The notes under the pieces were generated by a model. It was given only the letters and a program-made list of their open reading frames with translations. It did not search any database and was not told where the DNA came from. DNA of 64,000 bases, from the NCBI GenBank assembly GCA_039619475.1, contig CM077115.1:59898864-59962863 (forward strand), written 5' to 3'. The first letter of the stretch is position 1. The number at the start of each line of letters is the position of its first letter. The stretch is from Icerya purchasi. Its lineage: Eukaryota; Arthropoda; Insecta; Hemiptera; Monophlebidae. A program made the position numbers and the translations under genes. Positions 10,626-64,000 of the stretch are shown piece by piece.

Positions 10626-11209
10626 ACTTAACCGAATGTAGCCCGATTCTGAGTATAAATTTTCAGGATTAATGATAAAACGCAATTTGACTACAGCACA
10701 TGTAAAGAAATTTTCTATTTTTCAAAACTTTTATTTAAGAAAAACAATATAAACTCTAATTTTTCAGCGCTTATTTATGGTCATTGTTGGCATATCAAAT
10801 TTCACTCAATTTTTTTATTATTTTCATGTGCGAGAAACTGTATTTTCGGCCTTAAAATACTTTGAGGAATTAAATCGAAAAACAAATTATTTTTAAATAT
10901 AATAAAACAAATAAAAAAAAATCAAACAATATATCTCTGCCAAACAATAGTTTTAACAGAAAATTTTCCACAATAAATTACTTTGTATTTTAGTAGTGTG
11001 TGAACATTGTTATTTCAAGCTTTATTATAAATATAGGATTCATGTGTAATATTTTCAGAATATTTCTTTTCATAATATGATTTTTTATCGCCATAAGTAA
11101 ATCATTAAATTGCCAACTGATGGAGTTGTAATTTTATAGTCAAAATTTTTATGTTCGATGAATAGCCCTTTAAACTTATACTTATAATCGGGCTACATTC
11201 GGTTAAGCG
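10626..11209. mobile_element. MITE with 22-bp perfect terminal inverted repeats
   Basis: The left repeat (10627-10648, starting CTTAACCGAATGTAGCCCG) is an exact reverse complement of 11186-11207. Similarity continues imperfectly for another 15 or so bases inward. The element is about 580 bp, has no coding potential and is AT-rich inside. The flanks ATTGAGAC (10618-10625) and ATTGCGAC (11210-11217) match at 7 of 8 bases and may be a worn 8-bp target duplication. Superfamily is not recognised; an 8-bp duplication would favour hAT or a similar class. Confidence 0.75.
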
Positions 11210-12395
11210 ATTGCGACTATCATTCAATAAAATTACAACTTTTTTTGCAACAGAATCTCAAACGTGAACACAGTCTCAAATATTTGTCTTTTAAATTTAT
11301 TATAGTTTTTAGTCTGTCCATGATTGAAATAAAAAATTTTATATAACCTATTCAAAAAGTTTTAATGAAAAAATCACTAAGCACATTTAAATTTAAGAAT
11401 GTAGGAAATGTGAATTGTGTAATGGTTTTATTTAAAAGTCGATCACCATATATTTAAATGGAGCATCGATTATTGCAGTGTGAAATCGGAACAATCGAAA
11501 GAGGCGAATTGGAAAAAATATTCACACATTTCAACGGTTTTTATTAAAATTTAATGATTTAGTTGTGTTTTGTGTTATTTAACTTAAATTATCATTTAAT
11601 TTTTCACTCGCTTTAATTAATTATTTATTAGTTCTGTTTAACTTATAAATTACTGAAAAGTGGAGAAATTAGCAAAAGTGTTAGAAATTAGAAATTTTTT
11701 GTATAATAAAAATAACACTACTTTTAGTATTACAAAATAAAATAAAATTTGAAAATACACAAAAACTTAAACATTAAATTAGGGCATATTGCATTTATTA
11801 CAATTATACATATTTAAACATAAACTAAAGGTATTAAACAACGATTACAAAAAGTGAAAAACAATTCACCAATTTGATCACAAAATAGAATTTCCTCGCT
11901 CAGTGAACTCGCTGTAGTGGGTCGTGAAAAAAAAAAACATTTCATTTTTCTATTCCACATTTCACATTACTCGCTCTAATTAGCAACGGGTATAAAAAAT
12001 GAAAAAAATTAAAAGATTCGATTTTTACGTATTTGTTCCATTAAACAAAATTAATAAATTCATGAATTACAGATTATTCATATTTGTAGATGTAGAGAAC
12101 TTATATTTAATTTTATTTATTTTAATAAACTAACATTTCATTAATAACGCAACTTATAGAGTGTTTTTACAAGAAAAGATTCTTAAATCACGAATGAATC
12201 GAATGATAACAGATAACGGTTCATGCGCAAAGAGTAATGTCCACAAAACGAAACTAGTTTAGCTTTTCTTTAAAAGATTAGGACTATAGGGAGTGAAATT
12301 GTGATCTGAAGGCGTACATTTGTTTATGTGTTCACTGTGTGTTTATTTTTATAATGAACAAGTTAATATGGTAACATTTGTTGCACAAACAGAAA
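11210..12395. other. 5' flank of the kinase gene
   Basis: AT-rich upstream region of the AAK1/Nak start codon, with no clear core promoter. The last about 150 bases are less A/T-monotonous and may be 5' UTR. A further non-coding first exon upstream cannot be excluded. Confidence 0.4.
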
Positions 12396-55392
<42,997 letters not shown>

Positions 55393-55670
55393 AGACGCCT
55401 GTACGATTTCGCAGCGGTCTAACATAGAAATGTCTCCTATAAAATATTATTAGTACTTATATATACATATACTTTATATAAACGTATTACTACTCATTTT
55501 TCTACGTTCATATTATTCTTACGCGTACTTTATACATATTCGTATTTGTTGTTCGGGTTGGCAAAATGTAACTCCTCTACTGTTACTAATAGAATATTTT
55601 AGTTCTTTTCGAGGGAAAAAAAGTATTTCTGAAATACTAATAGATTTTTACCATGTCAGAGTGTATCCTC

Positions 55671-55704
<34 letters not shown>

Positions 55705-55720
55705 GAATAAATAAAAGCAT
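55393..55720 (+). terminator. Kinase gene 3' UTR and candidate polyadenylation signal
   Basis: After the TGA stop (55390-55392) the sequence becomes AT-rich. Overlapping AATAAA hexamers at 55706-55715, right after a T tract (55672-55701), are the first strong polyadenylation signals. Transcript end is inferred, not observed. Confidence 0.5.
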
Positions 55721-56849
55721 AATTTGAATATTTTTGTTTGTCATTATTCCTTTTCGCTTTTAATTTATCGAATTTCTGTGGATAACAGTTTCGGTAACGG
55801 TTTTGTTCCGTACCTTTTCGGGATGCGTGGAATGAAAAGTTTATTGCGTAAATCTAAATTTTTTGCAAGTATTTACACGTTAATCTACCCGATTGTCCCA
55901 TTATTTTCGCGGATAATTTACATTTTTGCAGTTATATGGAAATTAAATTCTGTAAAACATTCAAAACTTCCTCGGACATTTTTTTTTTTTTTTTTTATTT
56001 CCCATTAAAAATTTGTTTACGCTGCGAATTTTACAATCCGTTAACTCTTTACTAGGTATAGTAACGTCATTTATTTTGCGTTCAGTTTTCTTCGTTTAAT
56101 TTGCCCTATTTTAGGTTTTAAGGGCCAATGTATTCTTTCATTCGGTCTGGCCACATGACGGTTGGCTTTCCGCTGCTTTCACTATTGCGCTTTTGTCTTT
56201 CGATAATCGTATATTTCCGTATTTGACAAATTACACTCTTCTTCAATTTCGAAATAGGTGGAGTCGCTCTTTACTGTTAACGTATGATTTTCAATTAAAA
56301 ATGTTTTTTGCGCACTTAAGATTCGAATAGTTGTCTCTCTATTCGCTTTCCGTATCTTCCATTATTTTGCAACGATAGTGGTCTGCGAAATAAAAAAGTG
56401 AGTTTGCACGATTACGTCGTTTCTATCACTTGAAAGTCGGTAGTTTTGTCGCTACATTTAATATCGTCCACTTTCATACACGATCGAAGACCCGTCAGTT
56501 CAGTTAGTAACCACATTCATATTTACATATGACACACACACACACACACACTTAATTCAACCGAGAATGAGTAGTCCTTTTACAATCGAGTACGTGAAAC
56601 GATTAAGCAGCAAACGGTTTTCCATCAACGATGAAACTAGATTTGTTCGTAGCACTTCTGTGTTCGTTTCCTTGAAAGGACAGAACTTGTCGGCATATGT
56701 ACTTTTTTATGGAATATGCGTTTTTTTTTTTGTAAACTATTTATCTGAAAAGTCCGTCAGTGTTATCGTTGTCCGGATCCATACTGCAGTGACGGCGTTA
56801 GGTGTATTCAAAATATAGAATGATCATATCGAAGAAAATTGCATTAGCT
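55721..56849. other. Intergenic DNA without recognised features
   Basis: AT-rich with an (AC)n tract near 56531-56550. Open frames of 80-95 codons show no family resemblance. Confidence 0.5.
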
Positions 56850-59090
56850 GAATGAAAATTTGACCACACAGGTCAACCGCCCAGAAAATAAAACAATATG
56901 AAATCAAATACTCTTTGTGTTTACGTCAATTGTAAACAAATGGGGCTTTTATCTCATATTATTCTCCACCGGAACACGATATTAATTCAGTATTTATACT
57001 TAATGAATTATAGATACAGTCTAGGCGATGTCCCTACCCTTTTTCGCCGGTGATTTTAACGCGTTAACCACCTTATGAGGCTGTAGCCGACACAACGACA
57101 CCAAGGGCGGCGGAAATATTTTAAAAATTATTACCGATTTCGTGTTTATTAAACAATAGGATGTGCTCCTACTAGAATAAATAGCTTCGTTCGAACAATC
57201 CAGTAGATCTTAATTGTTCTCATGGATAGAGTTATTCCGCTGTTACGTACGATCAATTTACCGATAAAGATTGAATTTACGATGGCGAGTCATGTATCCC
57301 AAATGCATTATATAATGCTAGAGAATCTATCAGCAGAAAGGACTGGAGATTTAGGATTAGGGATCTGATGTTTAATCCGTGAACTTGCCTCTAGAGAAGT
57401 ATGGAATTTTTTGCATAGTTCTAAACTATTCTTTTTGGATAATTCTGTGCCTTTAGCTTGTATATAAAGGGGGGAAATTTTCTTCTCTCTGCTGGAACGG
57501 AGATTGTAAAAATACGATTAACGAGCGTAATTCTGCTCTGCGAAGGTTTCGAAAGGATGATACAATGGACGCGTACACTTGAACTGCAGACGGATTTTTC
57601 GGCTGAAATTTATGTCGACGTCGAGATGGCGTTACTTTGTTAAGTATTGAAGGATGTATTTAGACATGAAACTGGGACCAGGTAGCGTTGTCAGATATCC
57701 TTAAAAATTTATAGTCTTCTTAAAGATTTTGATAACAGTTCTTGGGGTTCGAATCCGGTAATCCCTTAATTTAAATTTTTTAATCTTAATTATTTCCCGC
57801 CCGGACTGAGGTTCTATGAGTCTGTCTAAATCTGACGTTTCACAAAATCATTGTCTACGTGTCATCACCGATAATGTGAAGTCTTCTTCGACAGCGTGCA
57901 TCTAGACTGAGATACTTATAAGAAAATGAGAACATTCTTGTTGTTGATCGGTATTTGCTCAGATACTGTAATTATCCATATTTATTATATCATTCTCAAC
58001 AGCACCTGTTGCAAATTTGTTTCTTCTAAGCTGCTGTTATTATTACGATCTTTCATAAATATAGCCCCGTTCTCATCCTCGAGCTTCCATCTCTGCATTT
58101 CTCTGTGACGTTTTCTATTAATACACGGTAAGGATAAGTATTGACATTACGTTACCGCTAATTAAAGATACAAATCTATCGATTTCTGAACCGTGGTTCA
58201 ATGATTTTATTAATAATAAGTACCCCCCCCGGACATCATTAAAGTACCTGCATGTACGGATGGTGCCAAGATCACAGGTTCCAATAACCACATCGGGGAT
58301 TCGCATTCATCGTCTCTAACATCACAGTTCAAAAATTCAAACTTCATCCGAAGGCGTCTAACTGCTAGCTATCAGATAAAGTCTTTGATTTCATCTTGAA
58401 TGTTCTTAACCCTAATAATAAATTTACAATTTTCTCCGATGGCGTAACTGCTTAGACTATAGCTTTTTTAATTGTTAATATCGCCACGCGTTTATTTACG
58501 ACATTAAGACTAAATTTTTCCAGATTCTTAATAACAAAATGGCGATTTAAACTTTTGTTGGTTCCCCAGTCATCGCGGGTTGGACTATAAATGATACTGT
58601 TGACACCATTGCTAAAAGCGCTGCTTCGGATAGATTGTATTATTCCGTCCGCAGACTTATATAAAGGAGAATTCATTCTATTGCCTTGAAAGATTGAACG
58701 GCTTACAGTATAGACATTATGGTATTGTTAAAAATTTGGCCTCCCTCCATTTCTCTGGTCCTTTAATATTCCACCTTCCATTCCTGGTCGTCTTATTCGG
58801 AGATATGTTACCGTAATCTATTGTGCGCGGAGCACTCTCCCGTGGAATTAAATTTCATGAATTCCGCCGGATGTAATCGTATTAAGTCAACTTTTATTAA
58901 TGGAATTAATCACTTGTTGTTCAACTGCAATAGATTACAGCAAAAAAACGTTTTATGAAAAATTAATCTCGTGTAGATTCTTCTCTTCGTATAGGATGCG
59001 CACTATTTTCTTTGTTCTGGCCATAGTGCACTTGTTGGCATGGTTCACTTTATAAGAGACAATATTTATAAACTCATCAAAGTGTAATAG
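56850..59090 (+). pseudogene. Decayed non-LTR retrotransposon: endonuclease, RNase H and C-terminal remnants in order
   Basis: Broken plus-strand frames follow the order of a LINE ORF2 of the Jockey/I/R1 group. First comes AFISYYSPPEHDINSVFI (near 56948), then PFFAGDFNALTTL.GCSRHN and DTKGGG.ILKIITDF (57037-57150), the apurinic-type endonuclease GDFN motif. Middle 57200-58150 is unrecognisable (the reverse transcriptase is lost or eroded). RNase H follows: VPACTDGAKITG (58228-), then NFCWFPSHRGLDY (58550-58590). The tail has IRRYVTVI (58796-) and INHLLFNCNRLQQ (58903-58940), equivalent to the HLLF.C segment. Numerous stops; inactive. Individual motifs lie in different frames, so reading them as one element is an inference from order and spacing. 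Confidence 0.65.
57746..57756 (+). other. Isolated RNA polymerase III B-box match
   Basis: GGTTCGAATCC is a perfect B box. TAGCGTTGTCAG about 65 bp upstream is only a weak A-box candidate and no cloverleaf closes, so this is at best a SINE scrap inserted in the LINE relic. Confidence 0.3.
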
Positions 59091-61540
59091 CTAAAAATGA
59101 ACAATAGTCCAGGCCATACAAAAAAAAAAAAAAAAGAAAAACGGAAAAGAGATTACGCTTATAAATTTATGCTTAAACGTTAAATTAACGTTTTCTAATT
59201 TATCGTTTTCAAATATGTCCTTTCGTTTTTGTTTTTTTTTTTCGAATTTTGAAATAGCTCCTTTTTGTTAAATGGAAAAAAAGTTAAGTTGGTACCACCC
59301 GGTTAATCTGCTAAATCCGGGAACGAAGAAGTCTTTTTCACATTCTAAACGCACGGAATCTCGAATTGAGTTTTCCGTACATCCTGATTGGTAGATATTT
59401 GGGTCATATCGGCTAGTCGGTGACAAAAAATCCTCTCAAATTCTCTCTGATTTTTTTTCGTTTATTAGAAACACGCTCATTGTTATTCCTTTCATTCGCA
59501 ACGATTTAATATGTTTTACACGTCGTTATTTCACTGGTCCATCAATTAATCGTTTTATATGATTTTCATACAATATTACGCGAGCACGTGTCACGCCGAT
59601 TAATATTTAACAGTGTCGTCGTATTTTTAATCAAAAAATCGAAAATTGTGTATCGACTTTATATTGAATAACGCCCTACTACACATTTCATGAACGATTT
59701 TTTAACTGTTCAATCTCGCTAATATTGCGTTTAGAATTTATAATTTTCCGTTTTCAAAAACCAGTTTACGGTTAAAGTAAGTATGCATGGTGTACGTATA
59801 CGCGTTTTCGAATTGCCGCCGGAAGAATCTGTCTATTTTATGAAGGGCCAAAATGAGTGTGTGCAATATCTGGAACACCAAAATCTAGGTGCACCAACTA
59901 CATCCATACGTGGTAACTGGCACGCTTTAACTAGAACGAACGTACGATAACCCATATCAATTCCGGTAAATGTGGTAGATGATAAAGGTGGAAATGAGAT
60001 TGCAACCTCTATTTAACCATAGTATGGGACAATAAAAACATCTAAAGCAGTTTAACAATGTTAATTTAGGGACAAACAGAAGACATATTATTATTATTAT
60101 GTAACGGGATAACACCCCTAAATAAAATAAAGCAAAAGACAAAAAGACAACCGAGCTTTGAGTCTTATATAGCTTTGATTCTAATTTTGGAATAAACAAA
60201 TGGTCATTTTCACAACTAATAAAAGGAGAATGTTCAGCGGGGAAGGCCATTGGCCATAACGGATATAGTGTAATTAAGCTGTTCGTAGTGTACTTAAAAT
60301 GTGGGGATCTGAACAAAATATTGTGAGCCAATTTTTTTTTTGTCTTTGAGATCGGTTTTTATTTTTCCAGATTTTTTTAGTTTAGATTAAGTATATACCA
60401 AGGGATAATGATTTGTGTTTGGAACGTCAGACAACGAAATGATCACCACGGTTGCCTCGGTAGTGCAGTAAACGCTAGACTATCGCGCTATCTTTAAATA
60501 TTGTCGAAAGAAAGGCGCTACTCGCCGGAGGAAAATGCACCATTTTCACGATGAATGTTAATAGAGGCGATTTAGAATAGTAAATATGAAATTAAAAAAG
60601 AAACATATTTCCGGAAAAAAGGAAGGAAAATGGACAAGATATAAAGAAAAAAGACTTAAGTTTTAAGGCACGATCCGTAAAAGTTGAAGTCGAGAACTAT
60701 AATTATCGGCGACGATTCATTCATTCCCCATAAATACGTTATCATAGTGATCGAGCGCATGCGCGTTGTAGAGCGAATTAATTAGTGATATCGTCAATGC
60801 TAATAAACTCATGATAATATCTTCTTCTTTCTCTCCTCAACCTAATGGTTGGTGGGTACTACCTATTCGTACATCTGAGCTGTACAGACGCAGGCATAGT
60901 GTTCATAGCAATTATTATATGCAACGCAGGTGTACACACACGCAAGATTACATTCGGAACTGATAGTAGCCGCTTGCTATCTAATATAGTGTACTTTAAA
61001 AGAAATTATAACTTTATGCAATGATCTCCTTTTAATTATCCACTTCAACGTGCGATCGTTACGACCGCTGTCAAAAACGGATTATTAAATTAGTCGGTAG
61101 AATTAACGGAAACGTCTTTTTTTTTCTTTTTTTTTTTTAAATTTGCACAAAACTGTTCTACAAATATAAAGTAAATAAATTCTTCAATAATAAACAAAAA
61201 TAAGTATTAAATTTCATTTAAATAAATTAAAATAACTTACTTTAGAAACGTTTTCGAGCTATACCATCAGCTAACAATAGACACAGTATACACACTCGAA
61301 CAGAACTAAAAACACAATTTTATATTTATATAAAAATATTAACAAACAGGTTATGGATTTTATTTTAAATTATTTCAGTTGTTAAGTGTTTATTTAGTAC
61401 GCCATTTGAAATTCAATTATTCGAATTGAACACGATATTAATTTATGAAGAAATTCGTTAATCTAAATTAACCGAAATTGCTTAAATTTGTTTGTACGTG
61501 ATGAATGAAAATTAGACCACAAATGAAGTAGGGCACATGT
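59091..61540. other. Intergenic DNA, little recognised
   Basis: No gene was recognised. A 124-codon minus-strand frame (60331-59957) is hydrophobic but has no family motif and no splice-supported partner. Around 60450-60500, GGTTGCCTCGGTAGTGCAGT followed by ACGCTAGACTATCGCGCTA resembles a worn tRNA-derived SINE head, without a B box. Confidence 0.4.
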
Positions 61541-61543
61541 GTC

Positions 61544-61625
61544 ATCGCGATAGATTAGTTGCTAGAGCGACTAGCTTCCGTCACAGAGGTTCCGAGTTCG
61601 AATTAAAAATTATAATTAATCGCTA
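61544..61625 (+). mobile_element. tRNA-derived SINE fragment
   Basis: TAGATTAGTTGCTAGAGCG (61551-61569) is a good A-box region. GAGTTCGAATT (61594-61604) is a good B box about 42 bp downstream, the spacing found in tRNAs. The acceptor ends do not pair, so it is a SINE head and not a functional tRNA. The downstream body is not delimited. Confidence 0.55.
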
Positions 61626-61688
61626 AGAGAATCATATGTAAGGCAACGGCAAATAATACCGTCATATGCGCGCCAGTTAGTATACAGA

Positions 61689-61689
<1 letters not shown>

Positions 61690-61721
<32 letters not shown>
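61690..61721. repeat. (CA)n microsatellite
   Basis: Uninterrupted AC dinucleotide tract about 65 bp downstream of the SINE fragment. Confidence 0.95.
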
Positions 61722-61723
<2 letters not shown>

Positions 61724-64000
61724 AGGTCTACTCTGCATTTGTACATATCGATAAGTCAAACGTTCACAATATCAGCATGAAGTGTAGTCTTATTCGCTCG
61801 CGTTTTGAATAATTGTAATAAATATACTGTGCCTATTACAAGCAAAAAAATGTACAAATAGAGAGGTTGTCACGAGGCTCAGCATCAAACAGTACGACTT
61901 AGGAGAGAGAATATATCTATCTGGTGTACATTTGTACGTCGTATATACTATATGGAACGTAGAAATTGCAATTGAACGTCATTACAGATAAGAAATAATG
62001 CGGAATAATTCCCTGTTATCACACTGCGCCATATATTCTTGTAAGAATGTTACATTATTACGACCAGGAAACAACTTTTCTTATATTATGTGGGAAACAT
62101 TCCGATATAACCGCTACAGATGTCTAAGCGCTACATTAAACTCGTGCGAATGAGGAAAAAATTCATCGACGGAAATCTGTTGCAATTTAAAAATGAAAAA
62201 ATCCGTCTGTAAAATCCCAACGAAATTAAAAAATTGATATAAACGTTGATATCACAGTTTGTCTCACGTGTACGTATTTGTATTTCGTACGAATTTTCAA
62301 TTTTATTTACTCTTTCGCATGTGTATTAAAACATTACTGGCTGGTGAAACTTTTCAACTTATTGAAAAAAACCATCAAATGTAAACACTAAAGATAATTC
62401 ACCACCCCCATTGTGCAAAGAATCATTTCGTATTGGTTTACGCAGTTACAGCAAAAGGTATTTTTAGCGACATTTGCTTTTCATATTATTTTACTATGAA
62501 CTTGGCGTTCCGTTAAATTTGTACGTCATTAAAAAATCGTTATCTCGTCAATTATATAATGATTTTAAGCTGATAAAACTAATGTATATGTACTTGTACG
62601 TTTGTTGCCAAGCAGAAATTAAAAATAATAAATTATCTCGTAAAAATACCCTACTTCAACGTAGTAACTTATAATTCGCTGAGAAAAATTGCCTTTTTAT
62701 TTTTCATCTACTGCTATTGCTGCCTGTTTTCATTGTCGTCGTCCCTTTTTCACCTTCAAATTATCTATATCAGCAAGATCTCATCTTTGGGCGGAATTTA
62801 AAAGTGACAATAATTTCACACCTGAAATGGTTTTTTTTCGTATACAATTAAGTGTTTTTCCAGAATTCGGGTAGAACTACATGTAGGAAAGGAAGGGGCT
62901 TAAAAACGGTTTCTTCAATAAAAGCAAAAACACATTATCTTGATTTTGTTTTTGCCCCTATTTCTGTTCATATTGAAATCTAACTTCTTACCTTTTTTTT
63001 TTTTGTGTTTAATATTATTCTTAGTTTCTGGGTCACTGTCCTTGACACTGGCGTTCCTATTATAAAAAAAAAAAAATATACGCGTCTATGTGTGTGTGTT
63101 GTGTATTTTAAAATATGTATGCGTGTGAATAAACGAATGTATAGCTTAGTAAAAATTAATTTTTCGCTCAAAGGAAAGTAAACTTCTTGGACGATGGCGC
63201 TTGGTTCCGCTTCTGTTCCTTGGACGATAGTTCGCAGGGACGCCGTTAGAAAGAAAATACGATATACAAAAAAGTTAAAACGTGTGCGATCCCCTATTTA
63301 ATTTCTGTGACATTTTTCTTTTTTTTTTTTCTTCCTCTACACTGTTCAACGAGACATATTTATCTCGGTATAATTATAAACACAGAATCAAAGTTCGATT
63401 TATTAAATAAATAAAAAGCCTAAAAAATGGATAAGCCCCCGTTTGGAATCTGCGGATTTTTTTCAATCGTGTAAATTAGAATTTTTCGGTTATCTTGTAA
63501 ATAATATATCGAAAATAGAGTTTGCTTTTTATTCGGTTGTTACGACTTGAAAATAATTTTTTTTAAAAAATCTTCGAGGGAAACTTTTAATTAACTGAGT
63601 TTACACGGTCGTCAGCATAATTATCATGAAAGCTGATAAAAATTACGGCCGTCTCATACGGCAGAAAAATATAATGGCAGGTAATAGTAAAAGCGTCGAT
63701 ATTTAATGTCGTTAAAGAAATTAAAAAACAAGCGTACCGAACTGTGAATTTACAAAGTTTAGAAAATAGTTTCCCAGTCCCCAATCACTTTAATATTATA
63801 ATACAAAGTTTAAACAATTCTATCCCTTTTATTGTCTGCAAATCCCCATAGGGAGCCCTTCAACTCAGAATTTTCTTCCGTAACAGCTAATGTCGTTCAA
63901 AGGGATTTTCCCCTAATGTCTTTATGTTTCGCAGGAAGTTTGAATTTTGAAAATGAATTCCTACTCTTAATTTCCCGTTTTAGTTTACGCTTTATTTTGT
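61722..64000. other. Intergenic DNA without recognised features
   Basis: AT-rich, with T tracts near 62993-63004 and 63319-63330. Open frames of 60-66 codons on both strands show no recognisable motif. No exon of a neighbouring gene could be supported. Confidence 0.5.

Noticed and set aside
59957..60331. 124-codon minus-strand hydrophobic frame
   Set aside because: The longest frame in the right flank, but composition-driven; no domain or exon structure supports a gene.
61544..61625. Functional tRNA gene
   Set aside because: A and B boxes fit but the acceptor stem does not pair and no mature 3' end is present; called a SINE fragment.

Overview
This is a piece of an AT-rich animal nuclear genome, almost certainly an insect. 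Protein-coding exons are short and bounded by GT-AG introns, and introns reach 12 kb. The non-coding DNA is full of homopolymer tracts, microsatellites and decayed transposons. The transposon mix (piggyBac, hAT, mariner, Penelope, several non-LTR clades, HINE-like repeats, tRNA-derived SINEs) fits a TE-rich insect. The order cannot be fixed from the sequence; Hemiptera is only a guess. There is no prokaryotic operon, CRISPR array, intact rRNA gene or intact tRNA gene.

Two genuine host genes are present. (1) On the minus strand, about 2.3-4.7 kb, lie three exons of Tim23, the channel subunit of the mitochondrial presequence translocase. The final exon is not seen. (2) On the plus strand, 12.4-55.4 kb, is a complete 14-exon model of a Numb-associated kinase (AAK1/Nak family). 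All 14 exons join in phase, giving 866 codons: an N-terminal Ser/Thr kinase domain (about residues 26-300) and a low-complexity tail carrying DPF and NPF endocytic motifs. The product is expected to phosphorylate the mu subunit of the AP-2 clathrin adaptor.

Layout: 0-2.1 kb, end of a hAT element, a HINE-like repeat and a decayed LINE RNase H; 2.3-4.7 kb, Tim23 with a mariner relic in its first intron; 5.3-6.8 kb, a hAT copy with TIRs and a perfect 8-bp target duplication; 7.2-9.5 kb, a decayed piggyBac with both ends; 10.6-11.2 kb, a MITE with 22-bp perfect TIRs; 12.4-55.4 kb, the kinase gene. Its introns hold a pogo-like MITE, a 5'-truncated LINE, three more HINE-like copies, a perfect 64-bp-arm palindrome, a second LINE relic, a Penelope-like element with inverted flanking repeats, a SINE and a half mariner. 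From 55.4 to 64 kb lie the kinase 3' UTR, a decayed LINE keeping endonuclease, RNase H and C-terminal pieces in order, SINE-like fragments and sequence in which I recognise nothing.

No undescribed multi-gene system is visible. The most unusual items are the perfect palindrome at 31.85-31.99 kb, the four-copy HINE-like family with inverted repeats bracketing a 26-bp minisatellite, and the Penelope fragment flanked by about 105-bp inverted repeats. Exon boundaries and translations were worked out by eye; no alignment or database search was run.
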